DNA of 64,000 bases from Hymenobacter sp. HSC-4F20 (GCF_019599275.1 NZ_JAHZTD010000002.1:682001-746000), one strand, 5' to 3'. Shown: positions 15,762 through 24,834, numbered from the stretch's first letter. A program made the numbers and translations. The notes: generated by a model not told the origin, from the sequence alone.

Positions 15762-18371
15762 CTAAAACCGCGCGCCTACTACCACCGTCCGGCGATACTG
15801 CTGTTTCTGTCCTCCGGCGGGTTTAAATAGCTCAATCAGCACCACGTAGTAGCCGCCGGCGGCTTTCTGGCCCCGGTCGGTGAGGCCGTCCCACTGCCAG
15901 AAGCCTTTTGTGCTCAGGGTTTCATTGCGCACCAGCTGCCGCGTAAGCCGCCCATGCGCATCATAAATAGCCACTGAGCCAACGTAGCCCGGATTATCGA
16001 GCTGATAGTCTAGGGTAGCGAAATCCTGCTGGCCGTCGTCGTCGGGGGTGAAAAGCTCCGGGGCTACGCTGAACATTCCGGCTCCCGTGAGGTCAGGCTG
16101 CTGCTGAGAATTAGGGCGGCCGGGGGTAGCGTAGCCGGCACTGGCTGCCGCCGAGTGGAAGTTTGCCGCTTCACTTGGTCCCTCGGCCCGAATCCGCTCC
16201 AGGGATACGCCGTTTACATCATCGAGCAGCTTGAGGTGTTGTTTTTCGGAGTAAGCAAGGCGGTCGAGGGGCCGGGCCTGGGCATCCAGCAGCACCACTA
16301 CCCCAGCATCGTCGGGGAAGGCAGGCAGGGCCGGTACCTGCACTATGTTGGCTGGCGTACTACTGGTGGGGTAGTGGCTTTGCAGCCCCGATGAACTGGT
16401 AGTAAACGCCAGCAACCCACCCGGCGGCAGGAGCACGGGGCTGCTGCTTACAACTTCCACTTCGAGGCTGCCACCTGCTTTCTCGCTTCCCAGCTGCCAG
16501 CCCTGCACGTCCAGATACTTGCCGGAGCGGTTGAGCACCTCCACGAAATCAACCCCGCCGGAGCGCGGATTAAACAGGATTTCGTTGATAACGACGTCGC
16601 CGGGTGCTACGGGTGCGGGCAAAGCAAAGGTAGCGGAGGTAGCCGGGCCGCTGGCATTGCCTACGCAGTCTACTGCGCGCTGCACGGTCACGGTCAGGGG
16701 CTGGTTGGCACTTAGCGGCGCGGCCACCGTCAGGTCTACCATCCGAAAATCGGGGCTAATGGGCGCGACGCGGGTAATAGTGGGGGCGGGCGTAAGCGTA
16801 TACAGCGCGGAGGATGCGGCGGCTGTGCTGTCGAGCTTTTCGCCAAAGTACAGCCGTATGGTAGTGGGGTTTAGGGCCAGGGCGCGTTGCAAGGCTGGGG
16901 CCGTACGGTCGGGGGCAGCGGCGCGCACGGCGTTAGCCCGGCCCGGCGTTCCGCCGCTGGCATCGGTGCTGGTCTGCCAGTTTTCGGCGCCGCCGCAAGG
17001 GTTGGCGGGGTCTATCATTTCCAGGGTCCAGCCACCGTCTTTCTTGCGGGTGTCGCGGTACCAGGAGTCGGTGTAGGCTACTTCAAACAAAGTGCGGCCG
17101 TCCTTGCCGCGTAGCACCAGTTGGTCGCTGCTGTTCGTCAGGCTGGGGAAATTGGTTAGCCCGAACACCTTGCCGTAGCTTGCAAACTGTGCGGCGCGGG
17201 TACTGCCGCACACTACCGCGTACTCGCCCGGCAGCAACGTAGCCCCGGCCGGAAATATAGCCGGGTTACCAGTGCTACCCGGCTTCAGCAGCCGAACCCC
17301 AGCCAAATCGAGGACGGCCGTAGCCGAGGGGTTATGCACTTCCACGAACTCGGAGGCCGGCAAGCCCACCACGGGCGTTTCATCGGCAAAGATTTCCGTA
17401 ATGAGCAGCTGATTCAGGGTAGGCAGTACCGGAAAGCCGATGTTCTGGAACGTGGCCGTAAGCGGGCCCGCCGCCACATTACCGAAGGCATCAGCCACAG
17501 TGCGGGCTTCTACCGTTAGGGTGCCCAGGGGCAAATCGGCAGCCAGCGTAAGGTGCACTACGGTTGGGTCGAGGGCATCGCGCTGAGCGGCCGTTACGGC
17601 CGGGCCACTGCCCGCAAGCCGGTAGCTGCCGAGTTGCGGGGTAGCAGCTACCGCCTCATTAAACGTCAGGTCGAGCTGACGGGCAGTGGATACCGCCGCC
17701 CCCACAAGCAGGGGCGCAGTGGCATCCGTCACCCGGAAATCATCGAAGTAGAAGTTCCGGCTGTTGGCCTGTGAATAGGTAGCGTACACCCCAACGTAGG
17801 CGCTGCGCTGATGGGTAGCATCGGTGGCCGTGCCCTCGGGCACGAATGTAGTGCCGCCGGTCAGGTCGCGCTCCAGGGTCCAGACGTGCTGGGTGGTGCG
17901 GGTTACGCGCACCCGCACCAGGTTGTTGGTGGTAGAGCCGAGGGTAGCATCTTGCCCATTGATGACATACACAGGGCTGCCGGTGGCATCCTTCCGAAAT
18001 AACGACACTTCGTCCGGCGTGCCGCCCAGGCGCACAAAGTAGCCTTTTGTGCCAGCGGCTTTCAGGTCGGGCTGGTCGGCCATCAGCCACACATCGGCGT
18101 AGTTGCCGCCGCTGGTAGCCAGCTTCAGGTTGGCCCAGAATTCCCAGGTAGTGCCGGTACTGGCGGCGCAGGGCGTTACCAACTGCACTTGGGTGCCAGT
18201 AACGGCGGGGCCGTTGGTTTGGAGCTGCTGGGCCGCATTTACTTGAAAGGCCGCCGCGTCGCCGGTCCAGGTGGGGTTCTGGCTGAAATTGCCATCGGCG
18301 AAGGAATCGGTAAGCTGGGCCGTAGCAGTAGTGGTGCCGAGGCACAGGCCCAGCAATAGCAACAGTTTCAC
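15762..18371 (-). CDS. Large secreted protein with two lamin-tail domains and a C-terminal Ig/CHU_C-like domain
   Basis: An 869-residue exported protein starting at GTG 18371 (signal MKLLLLLGLCLGTTTATAQ). Residues about 20-210 form a laminin-G or jelly-roll-like region. Big/Ig-like strands follow. Lamin-tail domains are at about 320-450 (LLITEIFADETP, ASEFVEVHNPS) and 594-730 (VVINEILFNPRSGGVDFVEVLN). The C-terminal 100 residues (LFTPDDDGQQDFATLDYQL, FWQWDGLTDRGQKAAGGYYV) resemble FlgD-Ig/CHU_C domains of Bacteroidota surface proteins. Such proteins are thought to be cell-surface or extracellular scaffolds; no catalytic motif is seen. It is divergent from asd. Confidence 0.8.
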   Translation of the reverse strand: MKLLLLLGLCLGTTTATAQLTDSFADGNFSQNPTWTGDAAAFQVNAAQQLQTNGPAVTGTQVQLVTPCAASTGTTWEFWANLKLATSGGNYADVWLMADQPDLKAAGTKGYFVRLGGTPDEVSLFRKDATGSPVYVINGQDATLGSTTNNLVRVRVTRTTQHVWTLERDLTGGTTFVPEGTATDATHQRSAYVGVYATYSQANSRNFYFDDFRVTDATAPLLVGAAVSTARQLDLTFNEAVAATPQLGSYRLAGSGPAVTAAQRDALDPTVVHLTLAADLPLGTLTVEARTVADAFGNVAAGPLTATFQNIGFPVLPTLNQLLITEIFADETPVVGLPASEFVEVHNPSATAVLDLAGVRLLKPGSTGNPAIFPAGATLLPGEYAVVCGSTRAAQFASYGKVFGLTNFPSLTNSSDQLVLRGKDGRTLFEVAYTDSWYRDTRKKDGGWTLEMIDPANPCGGAENWQTSTDASGGTPGRANAVRAAAPDRTAPALQRALALNPTTIRLYFGEKLDSTAAASSALYTLTPAPTITRVAPISPDFRMVDLTVAAPLSANQPLTVTVQRAVDCVGNASGPATSATFALPAPVAPGDVVINEILFNPRSGGVDFVEVLNRSGKYLDVQGWQLGSEKAGGSLEVEVVSSSPVLLPPGGLLAFTTSSSGLQSHYPTSSTPANIVQVPALPAFPDDAGVVVLLDAQARPLDRLAYSEKQHLKLLDDVNGVSLERIRAEGPSEAANFHSAAASAGYATPGRPNSQQQPDLTGAGMFSVAPELFTPDDDGQQDFATLDYQLDNPGYVGSVAIYDAHGRLTRQLVRNETLSTKGFWQWDGLTDRGQKAAGGYYVVLIELFKPAGGQKQQYRRTVVVGARF

Positions 18372-18488
18372 GCGAAATGAAGGATAGTAAGTAGCACTTA
18401 TAGGCTAGCAGCGGATAGCGGAATACGTAGTAGTAGCTATTACATCCTGCTCCTGACCCTGGGTGAAATATAACCACAATTCGTAATG

Positions 18489-18496
18489 TACCTTTA
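18489..18496 (+). promoter_or_regulatory. Candidate -7 promoter box for asd
   Basis: TACCTTTA, one base from the Bacteroidota TAnnTTTG box, 22 nt before the asd ATG. No clear -33 TTG was found. Confidence 0.4.
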
Positions 18497-18518
18497 CTCC
18501 CGATAAACACCGAAACCC

Positions 18519-19517
18519 ATGAAAGTAGCCGTAGTAGGCGCCACCGGCCTGGTCGGGGGCGAAATGCTGAAAGTACTGGCCGAGCGCAACTTCCCGGTCA
18601 CTGAACTCCTGCCCGTGGCCTCCGAGAAATCGGTAGGTCAGGAAATTGAATTCCGGGGCCAGAAATACAAGGTGGTGAGCATGGACGACGCCATTGCGGC
18701 GCGCCCCGCGGTGGCCATCTTCTCGGCGGGCGGCTCTATTTCCAAGGAAGAGGCCCCGCGTTTTGCAGAGGTAGGCACCGTGGTAATCGACAACTCCTCG
18801 GCCTGGCGCATGGACCCCACCAAAAAGCTGGTGGTGCCCGAAATCAACGCCAAGGAGCTGACTCCGGAAGATAAAATCATTGCCAACCCCAACTGCTCCA
18901 CCATTCAGATGGTAGTGGCCCTCAATAAATTGCACGAAGCCTACACGGTGCAGCGTATTGTGGTGAGCACCTACCAGAGCGTAACCGGCACCGGCAAGAA
19001 AGCCGTGGACCAGCTGATGCAGGAGCGCTCCGGCTCGGAGGTAACCTCCCAGGCCTACCCCCACCCCATCGACCTAAACGTGCTGCCCCACATCGACGTG
19101 TTCGAGGACAACGGCTACACCAAGGAGGAAATGAAGATGGTGAAGGAAACCAAGAAAATCATGGGCGACGAGAACATCCGCGTAACCGCCACCACCGTGC
19201 GCATTCCGGTAGTGGGGGGCCACTCGGAAGCCGTGAACGTGGAGTTCGAAAAGGAATTTGAGCTGGAAGACGTGTACCGCATCCTGCGCGAAACCGAAGG
19301 CGTGGAAGTCGTCGACGACGTGAAGAACAACGTGTACCCCATGCCCAAGGACGCCCACGGCAAAGATGCCGTCCTCGTCGGCCGCCTTCGCCGCGATGAA
19401 ACCCAGCCCCGCACCCTCAATATGTGGGTAGTAGCCGACAACCTGCGCAAAGGGGCCGCCACCAACGCCGTGCAGATTGCCGAAAAAATGCTACAGATGG
19501 GCTTGCTACAAGAATAA
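18519..19517 (+). CDS. asd: Aspartate-semialdehyde dehydrogenase
   Basis: A 332-residue cytoplasmic enzyme of full length. MKVAVVGATGLVGGEML is the NADP-binding fold. The catalytic Cys is about C126 in NPNCSTIQM, and the substrate-binding region includes TYQSVTGTGKKAVDQL and VRIPVVGGHSEAVNVEF. It reduces aspartyl phosphate to aspartate semialdehyde, the branch point to lysine/diaminopimelate, threonine and methionine. Homoserine dehydrogenase, which uses its product, is at 36708-37976. A hairpin follows directly, so it appears monocistronic. Confidence 0.95.
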   Translation: MKVAVVGATGLVGGEMLKVLAERNFPVTELLPVASEKSVGQEIEFRGQKYKVVSMDDAIAARPAVAIFSAGGSISKEEAPRFAEVGTVVIDNSSAWRMDPTKKLVVPEINAKELTPEDKIIANPNCSTIQMVVALNKLHEAYTVQRIVVSTYQSVTGTGKKAVDQLMQERSGSEVTSQAYPHPIDLNVLPHIDVFEDNGYTKEEMKMVKETKKIMGDENIRVTATTVRIPVVGGHSEAVNVEFEKEFELEDVYRILRETEGVEVVDDVKNNVYPMPKDAHGKDAVLVGRLRRDETQPRTLNMWVVADNLRKGAATNAVQIAEKMLQMGLLQE

Positions 19518-19543
19518 GTTTGATTGTTTGAATACCGCCTACC

Positions 19544-19579
19544 TACAGGGCCCGGAGACTACTATCTTCGGGCCCTGTA
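19544..19579 (+). terminator. Terminator hairpin after asd
   Basis: TACAGGGCCCG (19544-19554) pairs with CGGGCCCTGTA (19569-19579). The T tract is short. A perfect GTGCTATAGCAC palindrome follows at 19582-19593, upstream of the lipoprotein gene. Confidence 0.65.
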
Positions 19580-19634
19580 TTGTGCTATAGCACTTATACA
19601 TACGCAGTTAGATTTCTCTTTTTCCTTTTACTAT

Positions 19635-20135
19635 ATGAAATTACCTCTACCCCTGGCCCTGGCGGCTACCCTCGCGCTAAGCAGCTGCGCCTCTATCGTA
19701 AGCAAAAGCCGCTACTCCGTTGCTATCAGCAGTGTGCCGGTTGGTGCCAACGTTACTGTCACCGACAAACATGGTAAAGAAGTATTCAGCGGTGTGGCCC
19801 CTACCGCAGTAACCCTGAAGTCGGGTGCGGGCTACTTCTCAAAAGCTACCTACCAGGTTAAGTTCTCGAAGCCCGGCTTCGATGATAAGACCATGACCCT
19901 GGAAGCTGACCTCAACGGCTGGTACTTCGGCAACATCCTTTTCGGCGGCCTTATCGGGCTCCTGATTGTGGATCCGGCAACTGGCGCTATGTTCCGCATT
20001 TCCGACCGGGATATGCAAGGTGTGTTGGCTCCTAGCGCCCAAGGCTTCAACCCCGCCGACAAAACCAACCTGCGCATTATGTCTCTGGAGGAAGTTCCCA
20101 CCAGCCTGCGCGACAAAATGGTGCCCGTCCAGTAA
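19635..20135 (+). CDS. Putative lipoprotein with PEGA-like domain
   Basis: A 166-residue protein. ATG at 19635 gives MKLPLPLALAATLALSSCAS, a lipoprotein signal with lipobox LSSC. Residues about 30-95 (SSVPVGANVTVTDKHGKEVFSGVAPTAV, VKFSKPGFDDKTMTL) resemble a PEGA surface-layer repeat. A glycine-rich hydrophobic stretch (NILFGGLIGLLIVDPATGAMF) follows, as in many small Bacteroidota lipoproteins. It is probably anchored in the outer or inner membrane facing the periplasm. Function unknown. Confidence 0.8.
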   Translation: MKLPLPLALAATLALSSCASIVSKSRYSVAISSVPVGANVTVTDKHGKEVFSGVAPTAVTLKSGAGYFSKATYQVKFSKPGFDDKTMTLEADLNGWYFGNILFGGLIGLLIVDPATGAMFRISDRDMQGVLAPSAQGFNPADKTNLRIMSLEEVPTSLRDKMVPVQ

Positions 20136-20150
20136 ACAGCAGATTTTTTT

Positions 20151-20193
20151 AACAGAAAAGTCCCCTCGGCGGTGTCGAGGGGACTTTTCTGTT
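20151..20193. terminator. Strong bidirectional terminator
   Basis: An 18-bp perfect stem (20151-20168 with 20176-20193), AACAGAAAAGTCCCCTCG and its complement, with a 7-nt loop. It lies between the lipoprotein gene and the convergent hydrolase. Confidence 0.9.
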
Positions 20194-20205
20194 CCTGGCG
20201 AAGTA

Positions 20206-20994
20206 CTAGGCTTGGTTGCGCTGTGCTGTGGGCTGATCTTTCCCGAATATCAGCTCGGCAAATCCTTCAATGGCTTTGCGGGTATCGGTGGGGCGCTCCA
20301 GAAAACCTACGTGCCCTACGTTGGCCAGCCATAAAACCGTGCTGTGGTCGGGAAGCAGACTTTCTTCGTGGGTCTTTTCCAGGGGCACGGCTTTATCGTC
20401 TTTGCCGGCAATAAAGAGAACTGGGTAGGTAGCCTTTTCTAATACCGGGCGCCGGTCGGGCCGGTGGGCCATGGCCTCCATGCTGCCCAGGGCCGTTTCC
20501 AGGGGCACGGCGGCGCCAATGCGTTGCAGCATCTCTACGTGGTGCTCCATAGATTCGCGGTGGGCTGCTGAGAACTGGGGCTTCAGGAATTCCTCGGTGA
20601 AAGCCGCTACCCCGTGCTGCTCCATAAACTCGCGGTTGCGCTGCCGCCGCTCCCGGTCTTCCTCTGAATCGGGCAGAGACGAGGAATGAAACAGGCACAG
20701 CCCTGCCACCTGAGCCGGAAACTTCTCGGCAAAAGCCAACGCCACGTAGCCGCCCATGCTGTGGCCAACCAACAGCACCTGGTGCACACCTTCGGCTTTT
20801 AGCTGGGCTTGCACGTAGTCGGCGGCGGCGTCAAAGGAATAATCGAGGCCGGTTTGGGGCTCCGGGCCGTAACCAGGCAGGTTGAGCTGCAGAGTACGGT
20901 ACTGGGTAGGGAAGCCGCGCAGAAATTCATCCCAGATTTCACTGCTTTCCAAGAAACCGTGCAGAAAAACGAGGGTAGGCCGGGGGTTACTCAT
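20206..20994 (-). CDS. Alpha/beta hydrolase (copy 1 of tandem pair)
   Basis: A 262-residue hydrolase. Start ATG 20994 is preferred over TTG at 21000. The fold is clear: oxyanion region TLVFLHGFLES, nucleophile elbow GHSMGG with Ser79, acid in FIAGKDDKAVP and His in VGHVGFLE. The insert between strands 6 and 7 is helical, as in small esterases and lipases. Substrate unknown. The next gene upstream (21080-21847) is a close paralogue, so this is a tandem duplication. Its own terminator lies between them. Confidence 0.88.
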   Translation of the reverse strand: MSNPRPTLVFLHGFLESSEIWDEFLRGFPTQYRTLQLNLPGYGPEPQTGLDYSFDAAADYVQAQLKAEGVHQVLLVGHSMGGYVALAFAEKFPAQVAGLCLFHSSSLPDSEEDRERRQRNREFMEQHGVAAFTEEFLKPQFSAAHRESMEHHVEMLQRIGAAVPLETALGSMEAMAHRPDRRPVLEKATYPVLFIAGKDDKAVPLEKTHEESLLPDHSTVLWLANVGHVGFLERPTDTRKAIEGFAELIFGKDQPTAQRNQA

Positions 20995-21006
20995 AGACAA
21001 AAGGAA

Positions 21007-21043
21007 AAAGAACAGGGCCTCCCGATGTGGGTGGCCCTGTTCT
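21007..21043. terminator. Terminator between the tandem hydrolases
   Basis: AAGAACAGGGCC (21007-21018) pairs perfectly with GGCCCTGTTCTT (21032-21043). On the minus strand it follows the copy-2 gene. Confidence 0.75.
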
Positions 21044-21079
21044 TCTTACGGCTTACGCCAGCTAGTCGTTAAGGCTGAG

Positions 21080-21847
21080 CTACTTTGCTTCGGGCGCAAA
21101 CACTGCTCCGGCAAAATCCACTACAGCCCGGCGCGTTAGGTCGGGCTCCTCGAAGTAGCCCAGGTGGCCTACGTCGCTGAGCAGCAGGGCGTGGCTCTGG
21201 GCCGGCAAGGCTAGTTGGGGTAGCAGGCTTTCAGTAGGCACGGCCACGTCGTCTTTGCCGGCAATGAACAGCACCGGGAAGCGGGCTTCCGCAAGCACTT
21301 TGGTTCGGTCGGGGCGGTTTTTCATGGCTTCCAGCGCGCCGAGCACGGTTGCCTCGGGCGTAGAGCGGCCAATGTCTTCCAGAAATTCGCGCTGCTCCAG
21401 CATGCACTCCCGGTTGGCGGGCGCAAACAACGGCCGGATAAACGACTCCATAAACTTCTCTACCCCGTGGCGGCGCACAAAGTCCTTGTTCTTGTCCCGA
21501 TTGGCCTTTTTCTCATCAGAATCGGGTAGGGCCGTGGAGTGGAACAGCACCAGTCCGGCCACCATCTCGGGGTAGCGTTCCGCAAAAGCCAGGGCTACGT
21601 AGCCGCCCATGCTGTGGCACACCAGCAGCGCCCGCTCCACGTTTTTCTGGCGCAGCTGCTCGGCTACGTAGCGCGCCTGCGCTTCCATAGAGTAGTCGCG
21701 GATGTCGTGCACGTTGGTGCCGTGCCCGAGCAGGTTCAGAGTCAGCAGACGGTAGCGCTCCGGAAACTCGCGGGTAAACTCCGTCCAGACCTCGCGGCTT
21801 TCAGCAAAGCCGTGGAGGAAAAGAATAGTGGGTTGGGAGGATGACAT
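21080..21847 (-). CDS. Alpha/beta hydrolase (copy 2, Cys in nucleophile elbow)
   Basis: A 255-residue paralogue of the 20206-20994 hydrolase. MSSSQPTILFLHGFAES, Ser79 nucleophile in LLVCHSMGGYVALAF, acid in FIAGKDDVAVP and His in VGHLGYFE are all in place. The elbow reads C-H-S-M-G-G rather than the usual G-H-S-x-G, so residue 77 differs from copy 1. Cys is tolerated at this position in some hydrolases, so it is probably active. Substrate unknown. Confidence 0.87.
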   Translation of the reverse strand: MSSSQPTILFLHGFAESREVWTEFTREFPERYRLLTLNLLGHGTNVHDIRDYSMEAQARYVAEQLRQKNVERALLVCHSMGGYVALAFAERYPEMVAGLVLFHSTALPDSDEKKANRDKNKDFVRRHGVEKFMESFIRPLFAPANRECMLEQREFLEDIGRSTPEATVLGALEAMKNRPDRTKVLAEARFPVLFIAGKDDVAVPTESLLPQLALPAQSHALLLSDVGHLGYFEEPDLTRRAVVDFAGAVFAPEAK

Positions 21848-21901
21848 GATAGGCTGAATTAAGAGCCCAAGTATACGCTACTGCCAGTCGGAACCGCAAA
21901 A

Positions 21902-21942
21902 AAAGCACGTCCTCCTTTGCTGCGCTTAGGCTGACGTGCTTT
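21902..21942. terminator. Terminator between YceI and hydrolase copy 2
   Basis: AAAGCACGTC (21902-21911) pairs with GACGTGCTTT (21933-21942). On the minus strand the stem ends in GCTTTTTTT, giving a good T tract after the yceI gene. Confidence 0.8.
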
Positions 21943-21988
21943 CAAAGTTTTTATTCTAGAGAGCCCCACTCCGGTGGCTCAAAGCAGC

Positions 21989-22537
21989 TTAGGCAGCTAC
22001 TTCCTCTTTCTGCTTCACCAGCTGCACGCTGGCCGAGAGCTTCACGTCGTCGCCGAGGACGATGGAGCCGGCTTCGGTTACGGCGTGGAACGTCAGGCCA
22101 AACTCCTTGCGGTTGATTTTGCCGCTGATTTCAAAACCGGCTTTTTCGTTGCCGTAGAAGTCGGTAGCCACGCCGCCAAACTCCACGTCGAGGGTTACGG
22201 GCTTGGTCACGTTCTTAATGGTCATGTTACCCGTCAGCTTGTACTCGGCGTCGCCTTTTGCGGTCAGCGAAGTCGAGGTAAAGGTGATTTGGGGGTAGGT
22301 AGCGGCGTCGAAGAAGTCGTTGTTGCGCAGGTGCTCATCGCGCTGCTCCTGGTTGGTGTCGATGCTGTTCACGTCCAAGGCAAACGTGATGCGGGCATTC
22401 TCGAAGCTGTCGTTTTCGGTTACGGCCTGGCCTTCAAACTTCTTAAATGAGCCCGTAACGGTGGAAATAACGAGGTGCTTGATTTTGAACTGTACTTCGG
22501 AGTGGGTAGGGTCAATTACCCAAGTGGTAGTAGCCAT
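21989..22537 (-). CDS. YceI family protein
   Basis: A 182-residue lipocalin-like protein. ATG at 22537 gives MATTTWVIDPTHSEVQFKIKHL, the standard YceI opening; the preceding in-frame residues do not form a signal peptide, so this member may be cytoplasmic. Conserved pieces are FDAATYPQITFTSTSL, KLTGNMTIKNVTKPVTLDVEF and INRKEFGLTFH. YceI proteins bind isoprenoid-type lipids in an antiparallel beta-barrel. It lies next to dxs, the first step of the MEP isoprenoid pathway, which fits but does not prove a link. Confidence 0.9.
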   Translation of the reverse strand: MATTTWVIDPTHSEVQFKIKHLVISTVTGSFKKFEGQAVTENDSFENARITFALDVNSIDTNQEQRDEHLRNNDFFDAATYPQITFTSTSLTAKGDAEYKLTGNMTIKNVTKPVTLDVEFGGVATDFYGNEKAGFEISGKINRKEFGLTFHAVTEAGSIVLGDDVKLSASVQLVKQKEEVAA

Positions 22538-22602
22538 AGTGGTAGGCGTTGCGGTTTGTAACACTGAAAGACTCGGGAGCACCTGCCCCGCTGAATCCGG
22601 AA

Positions 22603-22610
22603 CAAATGTA
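22603..22610 (-). promoter_or_regulatory. -7 promoter box for yceI with overlapping inverted repeat
   Basis: Reads TACATTTG on the minus strand, an exact TAnnTTTG box, about 66 nt before the yceI ATG. AAATGT-agag-ACATTT (22604-22619) overlaps it and could be a repressor site. No clear -33 TTG. Confidence 0.5.
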
Positions 22611-22838
22611 GAGACATTTATTTAATTGATGTACCTACACGAATAAATATTTTTCAGTTCCCATATTCGGCCTGTATAGTAAAGCAGAAACGCCATTATT
22701 GCTTCTGCTTTGTTGCGCTTAAAAAGGTAGCCTACAAGGCAGTTGTCCCTACCCGACTCGGAATGAAGGTTCTCGATAAGCAGAAGTAAAACGGGCGGCT
22801 AAGCGCTGCTCACTAGAACTTGCCAGCCTTAAAAAGGG

Positions 22839-22870
22839 AAAGCCCCGCCAGATGAATCCAGCGGGGCTTT
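22839..22870 (-). terminator. Terminator of dxs
   Basis: AAAGCCCCGC (22839-22848) pairs with GCGGGGCTTT (22861-22870), just downstream of the dxs stop; the minus strand continues CCCTTTTT. Confidence 0.85.
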
Positions 22871-22890
22871 TCTATTCTATTAATATCAGC

Positions 22891-24834
22891 TTATAGCAGC
22901 ACCGGTTCTGCCGGAGCTTGGGCGGCTACTTTGCCGGCCATTTCGCGCATGGCGGCAGCAATACCGTCGGCGTCGAAGCCGCACTCCTTGTAGAGTTCGT
23001 CCTGGGTGCCGTGCTCCACGATACGGTCGGGGATGCCGAGGCGGCGCACGGGTAAGGCGTAGCCGTGGTCGGCGAGGAACTCCAGCACGGCCGCGCCGAA
23101 GCCGCCCTGCAGGCAGCCATCTTCTACGGTGACAATGGCTTGGTATTGGCGGGCAATGCGGTGCAGCATTTCCTCATCCAGGGGCTTGCAGAAGCGCATG
23201 TCGTAGTGGCCGGGGTTGAGGCCTTCGGCGAGCAGCTTGTCGGTGGCTTTCACAGCGTAGTTGCCGATGTGGCCGATGCTGAGCACTGCCACGCCTTCGC
23301 CCTCGCGCACCACGCGGCCCGTGCCGATGGTGAGCTTCTTCAGGGGCTTGCGCCACTCGGGCATTACGCCTTCACCGCGGGGGTAGCGGATGCTGAAGGG
23401 GCCCGCGTTTTCGGGCAGCGTAGCCGTGTACATCAGGTTGCGCAGCTCCTCCTCGTTCATGGGCGCGGAAACCACCATGTTGGGGATGCAGCGCATATAC
23501 GCCAGGTCGTAGCAGCCGTGGTGGGTGGGGCCGTCGGCGCCGGCGAAACCGGCGCGGTCGAGGCAGAACACAACGTGCAGGTTCTGCAGGGCTACGTCGT
23601 GCACTACCTGGTCGTAGGCGCGCTGCATGAACGAGGAGTAGATGTTGCAGAACGGCACTAGCCCTTGCGTGGCCAGGCCCGCCGAGAAGGTCACGGCGTG
23701 CTGCTCGGCAATGCCCACGTCGAAGGCGCGGTCGGGCATCTGCTTCATCATAATGTTGAGCGAGCAGCCCGAAGGCATGGCCGGCGTCACACCCATGATT
23801 TTGTCGTTCTGCTCGGCCAACTCCACAATGGTTTCCCCAAACACGTCCTGGTACTTGGGCGGCTGGGGCTTCTCGTAGGTTTTTTTGTGGATTTCACCCG
23901 TTACCTTATCGAACAGGCCGGGCGCGTGCCACAGGGTCTGGTCTTTTTCGGCCAGAGCGTAGCCTTTGCCCTTCACCGTTACACAGTGCAGGATCTTCGG
24001 GCCGGGAATGCTCTTCAGGTCGTTAAGGATGGTAGCCAGGTGCTGCACGTCGTGGCCGTCCACGGGGCCGAAGTAGCGGAAGTTCAGGGCCTCGAATAGG
24101 TTGCTCTGCTTGAGCAGGGTAGCCTTCATGGCCGACTCCACCTTGCGGGCAATCTGCTGGGGGTTGGGGCCGAACTTGCTGAGCTTGCCCAGCACGTTCC
24201 ACAGCTCGTCGCGCACTTTGTTGTAGGTGCGGGAGGTGGTAATGTCGGTGAGGTATTCTTTGAGCGCGCCCACGTTGGGGTCGATGCTCATGCAGTTGTC
24301 GTTGAGGATAACCAGCAGGTTAGACTTCTCGACGCCGGCGTGATTCAGGGCCTCGAAGGCCATACCGGCCGTCATGGCCCCGTCGCCGATAACGGCAATG
24401 TGCTGCCGGTCTTTCTCGCCTTTGTATTCCGATGCCACGGCCATGCCCAGGGCGGCCCCAATGCTGGTGGAGCTGTGCCCTACCCCGAAGGCGTCGTACT
24501 CACTTTCGCTGCGCTTCGGAAAGCCCGACATGCCGTGGTAGCGGCGGTTGGTCGGGAACCGGTCGCGGCGGCCGGTGAGGATTTTGTGGCCGTAGGCCTG
24601 GTGCCCCACGTCCCATACCAGCTGATCGTAAGGCGTGTTGAAGACGTAGTGCAGGGCTACCGTCAACTCTACTACCCCCAGCGAAGCCCCGAAGTGCCCA
24701 CCGTAAATCGACACCGAATCGATGATGAACTGCCGTAGCTCCTGGCTGACCTGCACCAACTGGTCCGGGCTGAGCTTCTTAAGGTCGTCAGGGGAATTAA
24801 TTTCCGCCAGCAGGGCACCAGGTTCAACAATCAT
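22891..24834 (-). CDS. dxs: 1-deoxy-D-xylulose-5-phosphate synthase
   Basis: A 647-residue cytoplasmic thiamine-diphosphate enzyme of normal length. It condenses pyruvate and glyceraldehyde 3-phosphate, the first committed step of the MEP isoprenoid pathway. Seen: GHFGASLGVVELTVALHYVF, WDVGHQAYGHKILTGRRD, the thiamine-phosphate motif GDGAMTAGMAFEALNHAG ending in NDN, FDVGIAEQHAVTFSAGLA in the pyrimidine domain, and DRAGFAGADGPTHHGCYD. The C-terminal transketolase domain is complete. It has its own terminator and a TAACTTTG promoter box, so is probably monocistronic. Confidence 0.97.
   Translation of the reverse strand: MIVEPGALLAEINSPDDLKKLSPDQLVQVSQELRQFIIDSVSIYGGHFGASLGVVELTVALHYVFNTPYDQLVWDVGHQAYGHKILTGRRDRFPTNRRYHGMSGFPKRSESEYDAFGVGHSSTSIGAALGMAVASEYKGEKDRQHIAVIGDGAMTAGMAFEALNHAGVEKSNLLVILNDNCMSIDPNVGALKEYLTDITTSRTYNKVRDELWNVLGKLSKFGPNPQQIARKVESAMKATLLKQSNLFEALNFRYFGPVDGHDVQHLATILNDLKSIPGPKILHCVTVKGKGYALAEKDQTLWHAPGLFDKVTGEIHKKTYEKPQPPKYQDVFGETIVELAEQNDKIMGVTPAMPSGCSLNIMMKQMPDRAFDVGIAEQHAVTFSAGLATQGLVPFCNIYSSFMQRAYDQVVHDVALQNLHVVFCLDRAGFAGADGPTHHGCYDLAYMRCIPNMVVSAPMNEEELRNLMYTATLPENAGPFSIRYPRGEGVMPEWRKPLKKLTIGTGRVVREGEGVAVLSIGHIGNYAVKATDKLLAEGLNPGHYDMRFCKPLDEEMLHRIARQYQAIVTVEDGCLQGGFGAAVLEFLADHGYALPVRRLGIPDRIVEHGTQDELYKECGFDADGIAAAMREMAGKVAAQAPAEPVLL

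Larger units (their letters stand above)
22538..22890. other. Intergenic region between yceI and dxs
   Basis: No gene seen. It holds the yceI promoter (22603-22610), an AAATGT-agag-ACATTT inverted repeat, an AT-rich stretch at about 22619-22655 and the dxs terminator at 22839-22870. Confidence 0.7.

Noticed and set aside
17740..18510. 256-residue minus-strand frame overlapping the lamin-tail protein start
   Set aside because: Same strand but a different frame of the true gene; it lacks a signal or domain.
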